In this document: in pieces, positions 21,701 through 31,301 of the stretch
Layout of the letters: each line of letters opens with the position of its first letter
How positions within the stretch are numbered: position 1 is the stretch's first letter
NCBI RefSeq assembly: GCF_964275005.1
Contig: NC_092689.1
Location: forward strand, 1,557,501-1,621,500
Origin: Diadema setosum
Taxonomy: Eukaryota > Echinodermata > Echinoidea > Diadematoida > Diadematidae
Direction of reading: 5' to 3'
DNA: 64,000 bases
Program-made: the position numbers and the translations under genes
The notes under the pieces: model-generated
Told to the model about the DNA's origin: nothing
What the model saw: only the letters and a program-made list of their open reading frames with translations
Database searches by the model: none

Positions 21701-24700
21701 TGTCATGTTTTGGGGGAATTTGCTGCAGAAATTATTATCCTTTCACCACGAATTGGCCACTTAAAAATTCTTACTATATAGCCTGTTAGAGAAAGACTTG
21801 AGAAAGACTTGGAACTAGTTAGAAACAACAGAAAACTGCTGGTCCCAAGGACTTACTTATAAAAGGAGTCCACTATACTAAACCAAGGATCCTTTCCCCT
21901 TCCCTAAACTGTTTTATGTGTTAGCTGGTGGCATATTGCCAGTTTGTATGTTTTTGGCAAAGTTTTTGAATTGCATTTGCATAGTCTTTTTTTTTTCTTT
22001 GCTTCGAACCTTACTTGTACAGGAATATAATTTTGATGTGCACAGACACTTTTCAGACGCTAGATTTGTGTTTGTGTGACTATCCCTGTTTTGTTTTCTC
22101 TTGCAGAGGACAAGATTACTGGATAACACTGAGAGACTGGATAGAACCTCCAGAAAACTTGAGGCAGGCTACAGAATGACCGTAGAAACAGGTCAGTGCA
22201 GTGCAGACGGTAGTTCACCTGACTTACTTCCTTTGTCCATGAGTGTTTTTGTTGTTGTTGTGGGGGGGGGGGGGGGAGTGGGGTTTCTTCAATATCATAT
22301 GGATATGTTTGTTTCTGTTTTTATTTTTTTCATGAGAGTTGTTTGCATACTTGCTTGTAGTACTTTAATTTGAACATGGTTCTTTAGATTAATTCATCGA
22401 GCTTATAATGTAAGGAAATTTATTACATGAAGAGAGGTTCATGCTCATATGATACAGAAATACAATATGTGCATAGAAATATTCATCCATGTTAGCAGTT
22501 TGATTTTGATAAAAGCCATGTGTAGCAATGCATAAAAGGAGCTGCCATATGTAATGAGGAAAAGGATGATTCTGTAGGTCTAATTATGACCAAAGGTAAT
22601 GATAATTGAGATGATGATGATAATAGTGATGATTTTTCATCAAGAATAAAGGTAATTTGTCAGTTTTCATGTTGAATACCATCCTTTGTTTGTCATTCAC
22701 AGAGCAACTAGGGCAAGACATTCTTGACAATCTCCACAAAGACAGGGAGAAGATTGAGCGGTCAAGGAATAGGGTAAGATTAAATTATCTAGACTTTGAG
22801 GTTCTGTTGAAGGAGTTTTGGTAACCCCTACCATCAGGAATAATTGAGATACATAGTTTCTTTTGTATTTATTGCTATTCTTGAATTTTTACAGTATTTG
22901 GTTGTTATCTCATCTTAGAACTCTGTCACTGAGAGTTTCTGCAGCTCCAGAGTCATTTTTACCAGAAATGTCCATGAAGCCCATGATTCTCATACCCGAG
23001 ATATGAAAGTTACAATCACTAAAATTAGTACATGTGAACTGGAATAGGTTTGTGTGTGTTGGTTTTCTTTTGAATTTCTGAGGGGATGTGGATGTAACGG
23101 CAATAAGATCATATACTTGAGAGAAGGCTGTACCGAACAATGTCTTTTTTTTTTCTTGATTATCTGTGGTAGTGACTGTGATGCATACCATACTTGGCTC
23201 ATAAACCAGGAAAGTGATATTTAGATGATATTTGCTGAATTTAAAATTGGTTTGGGGTTGATCAATACCAGATGAGTTGAGGTCTTTGCTTTGCTAAAAC
23301 ACATATCTGTTCATTTTATTTTTTAAATTTCTTTTTGAAGGAAAACAACACAGTTGATATTTGTTTGTCCTTTTTTTTTCAATTTCATGAAAGTTGACAT
23401 ACTTCTAGCTGTGCACTGCTTACCATACTGAATGGGAAATTGGTATTGCTGTATAATCCATCAAATTCTGTGGTAATTTTGGTGTGATAATGATTATCTT
23501 GTCTTTACTCATTTGGCAGCCTGAAGTGTGCTGCATATCCTGTATTGAAGAAGAGCTTTAGGTGAAATTGGTTACATAAATTCAATCTGCATAGAATCAG
23601 AAATTTACACAATTCTATGTATTATTCAGTTGATTGTAAGACAGTGCATGTGAGACCTGCGCGTTACCTTATAGTATGTGACTTCCTGGTTTACCGTGTT
23701 GTGCAAATTCCATCACATAACCCTGCGTCACTGCATATTTTATTGCTTACTAGAAAGAGTTTGGGTAGTAGTAAGATACAAAGGTGATACAGATGATAGA
23801 TATTTGCGTCGATGCAAGGTAATACCAGGTGATGATACATAGGAGGTGTCCAGTAGAAACACACACCTTGGTTGCATAGCAAAGTTTTGTCTGGTGAATG
23901 TATAGCAAGAGGTAGGTGGCTGAAGTCTCCTGTGAAATTTTCTTTCAGTTACGTGACATGGATGCTACTGTTGGCCAAAGCTCCCGCGTCCTCAGTGCAA
24001 TGATGCGTAGGTATGATCTGTGTCATCGCTTTATTTTCTCCACCCAGCTCTTGAGTCTTTTCATGGTTTATTTTTATTTGCCTGTCTTGCTTCTACCTCA
24101 TTGCCCATTTATGCTGTATTTTGAGTTATCTTCAGCTGGATTTGTTAAAGTGATGATGTTCTTTTTCCCCCTATTTTGGCAAAGTAGTGATAACATGACA
24201 TTCATGTACAAGAATAAAATATACCAGTTGATTTCCTTTAATATCCCTAACAGTCAAAGCTTCATTAATCAATAATATGGTATTTAGTCCATATTGTGTG
24301 CAAAGGCAATGTGCCAAACATTCATTTTATGGATAAGGGGAAATTAAGATATATTGAGTTTGCCAAACAAATTACATCAATAGAATAGACCATCTGATTT
24401 TCATCCATCTTTCCTCAACTGTACTGCATAATTAATGATACAGAATGTTTATAAGTGGAGGAAAAGAAGACCCCAAACACAAAGAAATATATCACTGAAT
24501 TGCCGTTGTTTTGTGTGTTTGTTTTTCTTTTTTTCGTTGTGGTGTGGGGTGACGAAAATTTCCTTTTTGAAGTCATATGTCACAAAGCGTTCATAGAGGA
24601 AAGAAGTGATAGTTCAGCTAAACAGGGAGTGTATCGCATATTAACTAATTTATTGTCAATAAACTATTTAACGTTCATCTGCTCTCAACAGAGTTAGTAT

Positions 24701-25038
24701 TAGTTTTTAAGTAGTGGTTTTGCTGTTTAAGGATAGCTGCTTCTTTGTCCTGTTTTAAGACATACTTATTTCAGTGATGCCCTGCCCCTCTCCCATATAA
24801 GATGAACTTCTATGACGGCCTTATATGTTTTAGTTGGCATGGAAATTGTTATCATTCTTGTTACTGATATTTATGTCTTGTGTTGTATGCTGGCGTAGTA
24901 TTTCATATGCTTATGAAATATCCATTCATCCCCATTTCTGCTTGCAGGATCCTTCAAAACCGTGTAATAATGCTCATCCTTGGCCTCATCATCCTGACCA
25001 TCATCATCCTCATCATCTACTTCCTGGCCAGGAAATGA
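14195..25038 (+). CDS. VTI1A: VTI1A-type Qb-SNARE (eight coding exons)
   Basis: Exons 14195-14288, 18260-18318, 19727-19837, 21517-21600, 22107-22191, 22703-22773, 23949-24010 and 24948-25038 join to 657 nt, 218 residues plus TGA. All borders are GT/AG and the phases match. The N-terminal three-helix domain (about 8-100) contains FAAVSAEITSKI and LEQMDIEIRSIP. The SNARE motif (about 118-185) contains LLDNTERLDRTSRKLEAGYR and LHKDREKIERSRNRLRDMD. A single hydrophobic anchor (about 194-214) is followed by ARK. Asp158 occupies the central-layer position, as in vertebrate VTI1A (217 aa), where VTI1B has Gln. It is a tail-anchored protein for TGN/endosome fusion. A second in-frame ATG at 14207 has a perfect gccgccATGg context and may be the real start (214 aa). 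Confidence 0.95.
14433..14820. mobile_element. Hairpin-ended insertion element, copy 1
   Basis: Left end TAGCTACACGCAGCCGCTGT and right end CAGCGGCTGCGTGTAGTTA are inverted. The left end also folds on itself: CAGCCGCTGT (14446-14455), loop AGAG, ACAGCGGCTG (14460-14469). Flanks GGCCTACAATAGTG and GGCCCTACTAGTG look like an imperfect 13-14-bp target duplication. The interior (ccacagatttcgg-gag, attattgaatgat, gtgaatgccattc in complement) is shared in reverse orientation with 15960-16269. Noncoding, in VTI1A intron 1. Confidence 0.65.
15058..16920 (-). pseudogene. Interrupted LINE reverse transcriptase relic
   Basis: Minus strand. 16270-16920 codes RT signatures: KSGKAQGPDNIPPEF, PKPNKATDDPKNYHPISLL, FKLLERLLLARLEP and QAGFRQGRT. 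15058-15528 continues with LILVDLTAAYDTVWH, NRSFIL and RLKNGVPQGSVLA. The two halves join where a 741-bp insertion lies and both carry the codons for GYKAG, the duplicated target. After NIYLSDLPST the expected catalytic Y/F-A-D-D is replaced by YAYVMG and the frame departs from the family, so there is an additional deletion. It is a non-LTR retrotransposon of the jockey-like type, inactive, antisense to VTI1A in its first intron. Confidence 0.85.
15529..16269. mobile_element. 741-bp hairpin-ended insertion in the LINE, copy 2
   Basis: Flanked by a perfect 15-bp direct duplication GCCTGCCTTGTAGCC (15514-15528 and 16270-16284). The left end folds as CAGAC-a-CTGTGC-tgc-GCACAG-g-GTCTG (15533-15559). 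The right end folds as CGCTGTCGC-ttc-GCGACAGCG (16235-16255), followed by the terminal GCTGCGTGTAGTTA that copy 1 also has. The right half is the reverse complement of copy 1. No transposase or RT is encoded. The class is unclear: 15-bp duplications are unusual for common cut-and-paste families. Confidence 0.75.
16921..18240. other. VTI1A intron 1, remaining part
   Basis: No exon or recognised repeat apart from a T-run near 17766-17780. Short ORFs on both strands have no family resemblance. Confidence 0.5.
18260..18318 (+). CDS. VTI1A: VTI1A exon 2
   Basis: CCTTTTCAG acceptor, 59 nt, GTAAGT donor. Codes A-EKKQLVSAAEKQVDEALEL, part of the first helices of the N-terminal domain. Confidence 0.92.
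18541..18739. repeat. AAT/ATT trinucleotide microsatellite, about 200 bp
   Basis: Nearly uninterrupted (aat)n with a few gat interruptions. It explains the poly-N, poly-I and poly-L ORFs in six frames. It lies 220 bp after VTI1A exon 2, and is followed directly by gagtcttgtaatgcgcc, typical of a retroelement 3' end with an AAT tail. Confidence 0.95.
18740..19030 (-). mobile_element. Retroelement 3'-end-like segment attached to the AAT tail
   Basis: Contains tcttgtaatgcgccatgtct, cactcctggcgcagaaag, then aaggtcttgagttccctctt and gaggcaatgagttccagaga-type text. The (AAT)n tract at one edge would be its 3' tail on the minus strand. I recall similar wording in repeats of marine invertebrates but cannot name the family. 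Confidence 0.45.
19398..19596. mobile_element. MITE, TA-CAGTGGACTCC family, in VTI1A intron 2
   Basis: TA-CAGTGGACTCCTGTTGTAAC at the left; GTTATAAAAGGAGTGCACTG-TA at the right; about 199 bp. Interior blocks gttgcggcctgaattttta and cttgggac-agcagttttct are shared with 9648-9836 and the fragments at 21815 and 33496. It is Tc1/mariner-like by ends and TA flanks. Confidence 0.75.
19727..19837 (+). CDS. VTI1A: VTI1A exon 3
   Basis: 111 nt, in phase 0 at both ends, GTGAGA donor. Codes LEQMDIEIRSIPSSERQKF, then KSYQTELNRLEKDL. The acceptor AATCAG has a weak pyrimidine tract, but family alignment across ELLEQMD fixes it. Confidence 0.92.
19900..20345. mobile_element. Paired hairpin element in VTI1A intron 3
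   Basis: 19903-20080 is a hairpin. GATGATGACT, GAATGTTCCACCC, GGGTTTGAAATGC and GGGAGGTTATAAGTCCC recur in reverse complement, with the centre near 19990. It is followed by a second inverted pair, TATGGGTTAGTCAAATAC (about 20092) and GTATTTGACTAACCCAT (about 20321). The second half is GC-rich, with CpG-rich words (actatgcgcgcgcgg). Noncoding; starts about 60 bp after exon 3. Confidence 0.65.
20588..20642 (+). repeat. Short tandem duplication
   Basis: AGCTGAACTGGGTAGAATT-type unit occurs twice, at about 20590 and 20620, spaced about 30 bp. Intronic. Confidence 0.7.
21050..21306. mobile_element. MITE with CAGGGCTTGACA ends, copy 1
   Basis: Left end CAGGGCTTGACACTTAC; right end, in reverse complement, GCAGGGTTTGACATTGACGG. 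The interior repeats ggtggcc/ggcccaaa words. About 257 bp in VTI1A intron 3. A relative lies at 47467-47717. Confidence 0.65.
21517..21600 (+). CDS. VTI1A: VTI1A exon 4 (linker)
   Basis: 84 nt between CTTCTAG and GTACAC. Codes RRSKVSSRDDGTREELLG and LDDYRSSEDQ, the acidic/serine linker between N-terminal domain and SNARE motif. The REELLG words match the vertebrate protein. Confidence 0.92.
21815..21880 (-). mobile_element. Fragment of TACAGTGGACTCC MITE
   Basis: On the minus strand: TATAGTGGACTCCTTTTATAA, then CCTTGGGACCAGCAGTTTTC. One end only; truncated relic in VTI1A intron 4. Confidence 0.65.
22107..22191 (+). CDS. VTI1A: VTI1A exon 5 (first half of SNARE motif)
   Basis: 85 nt between CTTGCAG and GTCAGT. 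Codes RTRLLDNTERLDRTSRKLEA and GYRMTVET, the N-terminal half of the Qb coiled coil. Confidence 0.94.
22258..22277 (+). repeat. Poly-G run in VTI1A intron 5
   Basis: About 16 consecutive G after ttgttgttgtg, 65 nt downstream of exon 5. G-quadruplex-capable in principle. Confidence 0.8.
22703..22773 (+). CDS. VTI1A: VTI1A exon 6 (central layer)
   Basis: 71 nt between TTCACAG and GTAAGA. Codes E-QLGQDILDNLHKDREKIE and RSRNR. Asp158 falls at the ionic zero-layer position. Confidence 0.94.
23949..24010 (+). CDS. VTI1A: VTI1A exon 7 (second half of SNARE motif)
   Basis: 62 nt between TCTTTCAG and GTATGA. Codes LRDMDATVGQSSRVLSAMMR and the first two bases of Arg189. Confidence 0.94.
24948..25038 (+). 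CDS. VTI1A: VTI1A exon 8 (membrane anchor and stop)
   Basis: CTTGCAG acceptor. Codes ILQNRVIMLILGLIILTIII and LIIYFLARK, then TGA at 25036. It is an isoleucine-rich tail anchor. No clear AATAAA was found in the next kilobase; ATTAAA at about 25363 is one candidate, so the 3' UTR end is undefined. Confidence 0.94.
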
Positions 25039-25501
25039 TGACGGCTGTGATGTGCTGCTGAAAGGTGCAATGAACCCTCTCTCCTAATAGTGGGACGATT
25101 CTTTAAGGTGGCTGGTAGTGATGTCTGGCAGGTGTAGTAGACAAGACGCTGATTGCCATGCAGCGCCCTAAGAGTTGCTAGTTTTCTGTCCAGTCATATG
25201 TGTCTTCTTGGTCTTGTGTTAGAGAGAAAAGTACACATGCAGACAAGGTTTATAGGTCAAGACTGCCATCTTTTGTTAAAATGACCTGTGTATGTTTTGT
25301 GTCCACTTGATCTTTGTACTTGTGCTTAAACTCTCACTTAATACTGCATGCCTGAAATAGGTATTAAAGGAAGAGTCAGAGTGGAAAAAAAAAAGAGTAG
25401 TTGCCACTGGAATCCACCAAGCATAGTGAGCATGGGAGTGATAAAATGAGATTATTACCCTCCTTGACACTACTACTGAGTGACAAGTGTCACAGTTTTC
25501 T

Positions 25502-26072
25502 TTAAAGGGAAGATAAACCCCAAGAACAATGTGGATTGAGTGAAAGCAGCAACATTAGTAGAACACATCAGTGAAAGTTTGAAGAAAATCGGACAATCGA
25601 TGCAAAAGTTATGAATTTTTAAAGTTTTGATGTTGGAACCGCTGGATGAGGAGACTACTAGAGGTTATGACGTATGAGTGGACTACAATATCAAGAAAAT
25701 ATAAAGAAAATACTAAAAAAATCAATTTTTTATGAAAATTACAAATTCCATCAACTTGATATTGACATATGTTAAGGGAAGCAATTATTCCCCCTGCTTT
25801 CTGAAAGCGGTTGCTCCACTGCTCTTTCATAATTCTAGAAAAGTGAATTTTTGTAGAATATCCTTTTTATTTTCTTTGTATAGTTGTCCACTCATACGTC
25901 ATATCCTCTAGTAGTCTCCTCATCCAGCGGTTCCAACACCAAAACTTTAAAAATTCATAACTTTTGCATCGATTGTCCGATTTTTCTCAAACTTTCACTG
26001 ATGTGTTCTACTAATGTTGCTGCTTTCACTCAATCCACATTGCTCTTTGGGTTTACCTTCCCTTTAAGGATT
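25502..26072. mobile_element. Foldback element with about 185-bp arms after VTI1A
   Basis: Left arm 25502-25690 reads TTAAAGGGAAGATAAACCCC, then words such as AACATTAGTAGAACACATCA, AAAGTTATGAATTTTTAAAG and GGAACCGCTGGATGAGGAGA. The right arm, 25883-26072, is its reverse complement with few differences. The central 190 bp are unrelated. Noncoding. Relatives are at 46740 and 60540. It lies 460 bp after the VTI1A stop and may be in its 3' UTR. Confidence 0.85.
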
Positions 26073-27959
26073 GCATTAGCAACAGGGCAGTAACCTTTTG
26101 GCTTTTAGAAATTCAGGGAATACACAAAGTGTTGATCAGCCAGTAACAGGGTTGGATGAGAAAAGTAGGGCATCTTTACAAGAGTACGACATCAGAACTG
26201 CTTGTATGTTGCCATGACAACAGGCAGTTATTAACATCATAAATTGTGTGATTTCAGAACACACAGAAGGTGTAAATGTAGCTTGAAAGCTATAAGGTAG
26301 TCAAGGCATCCAAGCTGCTTGTACATCAAGGCTTATCTTTGTGGTTTGTGTTTTTTTTCTTGGTGATGATGAGATCAAAACCACTCTGTGGTCTATCATG
26401 TACCCGTTCTCCCCAGTGAATTAACTCCCTATCGCCTTTTCTTGCTGGTACGTTTGCATGCTGTTGTTCAGCATTTCCACCATTGCTGCTGTGGTCAGGC
26501 TGCTATGGTCAGCTGGTGATTCCACCGTTGCTGTTGAGTTCTGGCTGACCATTACCCCTTTTGTTTGTCCTGCAAGAACTGTCGTTCCTATCTGTTATAT
26601 CTTGCTAGATTGTCTGGCATGGATTCCAGTTTATTAACAACATAATACCTGTTGTTTGGACTTAGTGATCCATAAAGAGTTATGATCTACATAGAGTTTA
26701 CTAGGCTCTCTTCTTGAAAAGAATGCAAGTTTACCTGCATGTCATGTTGCTTTAGTGCAGGCACTTGAGAACTTCTTGACTCTCCTAGTCTTCTAGGTAA
26801 ATCATCCGCAATGTACAGCCTTGAACTTTTAAAATTTTTTGCCAGTTTTTGAATCGTGACTTTATCGGTAAAGCTGACACAGAATTTGAGAGGGTTTGTA
26901 TGTAATGATGTTTTAGTTTGCCATTTGTGATCCTCTCAAACTGTAATGAAAAACTCTTTCATCACATGCAGAACATTATCTTCCTCTGCAGCCAAATCTG
27001 TAACAAAGTTATTTTGAGCAACATAGAGTATGCAGCAATATTGTCCATGTCTTACTGCAATGCAGCTTCCTAATAGCTCCTTACTCTGTACATCATCCTA
27101 GCTGTAATTTAGTACGACCTCCTGAAATTGCAGTGACAAAATGTTCCTAAATAATTTTTGTCTGTTGGTTTGTCACTACCTTGTATATAAATACCATTAT
27201 TCTATGACAAAAGTGAATGAATAAGAATGGCTTCTGATGGAAATACTGGCACAGGATCTCTTTCTGGAACATAGTTGTCATGGTGCAATTTGTTAGGAGC
27301 TTGTGAAAGTGATGTATTAGGACAGAGAATTGTGAGAAGACATGCTCCTTAGACATTCTTGTGATAGTTGTTGTTGGTAGCAGGCCTCACAGACTGATAG
27401 TGGGGTGTGGAAACATGAAAGACTGCACCAAGACTCAAATAATTCCGGTTCACAATGATTCAAAGAGCAACTACAGAGCTGCATTGAGCCCGAGCATGCA
27501 GCTCAGTGGTAGTGGGGAAGCAACACACCGCGCTGCGCTTCAGCAGCATTCACAACACGGCCGCGGGGATCACCACCGTGCACCGTACAACATGGTAAAG
27601 CTTTACATTGTATATGCCTTTTTAGCTACGTATCAAAAGGTCTAAAGTCGCGAAGGAGTGGAATTTGGCACTAACAGCTGGTTTATCAGTATACCCAAAT
27701 CAGTATTACGAACCATCACAACAACACAACCGTGTCAAAACCTAACCCCAGGGCGCTCCTTGTACACACAGTTATCGGGCTGGCTGGTCGCTGTAAACCA
27801 AGCTAGCTGCAAAGCTGCGTAATGCACTCATCACATAATGCAACATGTGTGCGTATCATTGTCACACATTTGGATAAAGTGCACAGTACATCAGCGTAGC
27901 AATATTTTCATCAGCGTAAAGCAAACTATATTCACAATAATTCTTACCCTCATTTTCTG
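26073..27959. other. No gene assigned; possible exon near 27440-27597
   Basis: Mostly unremarkable AT-rich DNA, perhaps partly VTI1A 3' UTR. The segment 27440-27597 is richer in CpG (cgcgctgcgcttcagcagc, cacggccgcggggatcacc) and ends ACATG-GTAAAG, a possible plus-strand donor. The predicted peptide there is low-complexity (H, Q, G-rich) and unrecognised. Confidence 0.35.
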
Positions 27960-28280
27960 TCATTTTTCAGTGGCTGGTCGATGAACTACATCCTTGCTGC
28001 CCATGCTGGCGGCCTTGATTGTTGGAATGACGTCTGGTTTTTGCCGTTTCTGTCTTTTGAGGCCAAACTGGGCCCATAATCCAAGATCTTCGAAGTCCAA
28101 CACATTAAAATGTTTGCTTCGTATTACACTGGCGTCCAAAGGACCCTTCCACCAAGCCCTCGTGAGCTTGACCTTTGCTTTCCAAATTTTCCGCAGGTTA
28201 GGGTCCTTTGGAAAAGATTGAAGGCTAACCCCATCTTTGTACGTATTTGAACATCCCGCTACAATACATCGCATAGGCAT
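27960..28280 (-). CDS. THAP-domain ORF lacking one zinc-ligand cysteine
   Basis: Codes 106 residues starting MPMRCIVAGCSN, the normal start of THAP zinc fingers. The order of THAP marks is right: C-x4-C near residues 5 and 10, LQSFPKD, then W in LRKIW, then SVIRSKHF, then DFED and a basic segment followed by KPDVIPTI. THAP domains bind DNA and are found in P-element-type transposases and many animal regulators. The third ligand, normally Cys in V-C-S-x-H-F, is Arg here (codon CGA), so metal binding would be compromised. Stop TGA lies before a nearby GTAAGA donor at about 27941-27946. The ORF is open 44 codons further upstream, but the MPMRC start is preferred by homology. It is probably a decayed or diverged transposon-derived gene. 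Confidence 0.6.
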   Translation of the reverse strand: MPMRCIVAGCSNTYKDGVSLQSFPKDPNLRKIWKAKVKLTRAWWKGPLDASVIRSKHFNVLDFEDLGLWAQFGLKRQKRQKPDVIPTIKAASMGSKDVVHRPATEK

Positions 28281-28971
28281 TTTCTCTTTTCTCTGCTCTC
28301 TACAGAAATGACAATCGAACAAATCCTCGACCGAACAAAGGTCACCACACATATACAACATGCAATACAAATCCAATGCAATGCTGGTTGCGTGATCACG
28401 ATTGAGGCACAAGAGCCGAGCGACATTCTCAAACTGATGTCAGAGGGTCACGTGATACTATAGCCTTGTTTGGGAGAGTTTTTGGCGGGCGGGGCAATTG
28501 GAGCTGAGACAAGGTAAATTCTAATGAGTTAATCGGTAATAACTCCAATTGAAATTATTCTTTCTTGGCACTTTTTGTGAAATTGGGCTCGTAGGACGAT
28601 ACTTTTCCATATAAAAGTCAATTTCAATGGTATTTCTTGGGACCTTTAAGGCGACAAGGCAAGTGCTGGCTCCAAATGACATACGGTATAGCTTCCAATA
28701 ACATTGTAACTCTCTAACAAAAGGCGAATACATTTTCTCCAGTGCATAATGTCTGGCTTGATCTCCACTAGCAAAGATCTCTTACAAAGATATGCCTTTA
28801 TCTGCTCTGTCCTATGATCTGCCTGAATCTGACTGACTCTCTAACTAATCTCTCCTCTGATCTCTTAACAAGGGGAAACCTGGCTTGATTTATACTGGAC
28901 GTTGGCAGTGGCCGTCTGTAGCTACCTGTCAATCACTTTCAATGTAGACGGTCAAATTGATTGCAGCAGAT

Positions 28972-31301
28972 TCAGCGCAAACAAAAAAACAGTTTTCCAG
29001 TGTCATTTTCCTGTTCCTGATGTTCTCCTTCTAGAGTCACAAAAATGTGGACCTCTTTTAGGATGGTACTTGGTCTGTGCTTCCAAGTTCCAAAGAAGAA
29101 TCTCACTAGTTCTCCCTTGTTCTCACTGCAGACAAGAAACTTCTTCCACTGCTGAGGCCGCTGGTGGTCTTCACCATAGATTTTTGTCATTAGACTTCCT
29201 CTTGAGCCACTGTGTCCTCTCTCGGCTTCTTTGATTCTCATATTCCTGTGAGTGTCTACCACAAAGTGGATACCTTCACTTCTTCGATATGCTGTTTGCA
29301 AGATATGTAGGTTGCTTCAAGACATTATCAGAATATTGGCCAGATGTCGCTGGTAAATTTGCCTGTGGAAGTTCTTGTATCATGGCCACGACATCTATTA
29401 TCTATGTGTTTCGTGATGGAATTTCAATGACTGTTGAGGCTGAACTTTTGATTCTGAATAGTGAGGCAATGATGATTTCGTTGTTTTGTTCCTTGATCCA
29501 TCTTGGTGTGCTAGTGACAGTGGAAGTGGACCCATGTTGAAGCTAAGCCTGTTTCCTATACGTAACTTCCCGACATTTGGCATTATCAGAAGTCTCTGGA
29601 ATAGATTCCTTTGCTCTCGCAGTGTGACTTGCTTGCCATATATCTTTGTCTGAACTACACTTGTACCTTATTCTTAGACTTGAAAGCCTTTGTTTTCATA
29701 TGTATTATTTCTGCCTACACATAGTGTGTAAGGGGGTATGTAGGAATCACTTTGAGGTCGGGTGGCTGGGCGGTCGCGTAACCCATGGACCTGCAGAAAA
29801 ATTGTCTTAATTTCTTAACATATGCCATTCACCTTAATCGATGGTAGGAGATAGGAACCACAGTATAGATAAATCTTTTAATTACACGGACTTACATGTT
29901 AATTTTTCATTTATTAAACCAAGAAACCTAGCAATTTTGGCTAAAAACTAGGGCATAGTTTTCCAGAAATCTACTTATGTACCTGAACAAATTATAGAAT
30001 TTATTAATTCTATTTCTTAACAAGTTCTTTATGAAGGCTCTTTTCCCCTTACAAAGTTGTCTTTTTTTTTCATCTTCTGCACTAAATTAGAAGCCTTCAC
30101 AAAAGCATGGATTCTTATTTTTGTCCAGTAATTGATGATAGTCAGAAACAATGGTTGCATGTTCGTCTTGTGGGAGCAGGATGACATCAATGTATTCCAC
30201 AATTGTAAAACAAATATGTCCATAGCACACTTCTCTGTTAGGGTGTCCCTAACATTAACATTTTTCATTACATTCAAATTACTCCTTGAAAGACATCCCT
30301 TGATGCTTTTTCCATTGCCCAAATATGTCTGACAACATCATCAGTGACACAAAATAGGCTTCCTCTATTTTGCATCTTAATCCATGCGACAGTATACGAT
30401 AGAAATGACGGAGCCATGGTTTTGCCATCTTCAGCCGCCTTCCAAGACTGCAAGATTGCAGCATACTCCTTGGCTAAAGATTGTTTAGAACGTTTGTAAA
30501 GCTTCAGGTGGGCATACGGAACAAAACCAACAATATAACGTAGCACCTGGGCATCATGGTCATTGTCTTCAGGTCCATCTTCCTGTGTTATTTGTTTGGG
30601 GTCTCTGGTGTCCTCCTACCCATATAACTACCAAGTCCAGCAGTTTCTCAAGCACATGCTGATACAAAATATTGTCAGCTATTGATACGGGATGAAAATC
30701 ATTCATGGCGAAAAATGAATCCCAAGCAATGTTTCTTATTCTCTTTGGACATTTGAAATTCATGAAACTTTTTGAACGTGTCATCTTGGAGAGCAGGTCC
30801 GATTGGGGTTTTACTTAAGCTGCCCACCAAGTCCAACAAACATATGATATACTCACTGGGGCACTCAAAGGAGTCTGTGTTTTCTTTTGAGAGGAGGTTG
30901 GATGCCAGCTTTCGTATGTCAGCACCATATCCATACTTCCCAGATAACTGGTCATCACTTGAAACACCATCTTGTCGTGAGTTCATTATTCAGAGAAGTT
31001 ACCGGAGGCTCGTTTGGAGTGTGCTCATCGCACGTTACCACGGCAACATTGTTAGCTTTCATAGGGTGAACAGTGAACGACCTCTGGACGTCATCCACTT
31101 TTCAGCGTCTGGTGTGAAAGGGGTGTCAGTTTTGAAGTGATTCTTTTGATATTCAGCACATTTAGGTGGCATAATGTGTAGTTGTGCAAGATACCTTTTT
31201 GTGAGTGTCAAGAAATGTATTGCCATGGAAACAGCATCTTGCATGGGGGTTGAGAAAATTATATCATGTGATCTTCTGTTACATAATGCATGGTTTGCCA
31301 A
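28972..31301 (-). pseudogene. Frame-broken relic of a large uncharacterised invertebrate protein
   Basis: A series of minus-strand segments reads in the same direction: 31301-31059, 30986-30699, 30546-30274, 29583-29398 and 29301-28972. Peptides include YGADIRKLASNLL, PIGPALQDDTF, ILRY/LRYIVGFVPYAHLKLYKR, FLSYTVAWIKMQNRGSLF, NMGPLPLSLAHQDGS and QWKKFLVCSENKGELVRFF. From memory, 'GPLPxSLAxxDGS' followed by 'WKKFL...NK..L..F' recurs in long uncharacterised proteins of corals, molluscs and echinoderms, often multicopy and probably mobile. Frameshifts and stops separate the segments, so it is a pseudogene. Family naming is not possible here. Confidence 0.5.
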
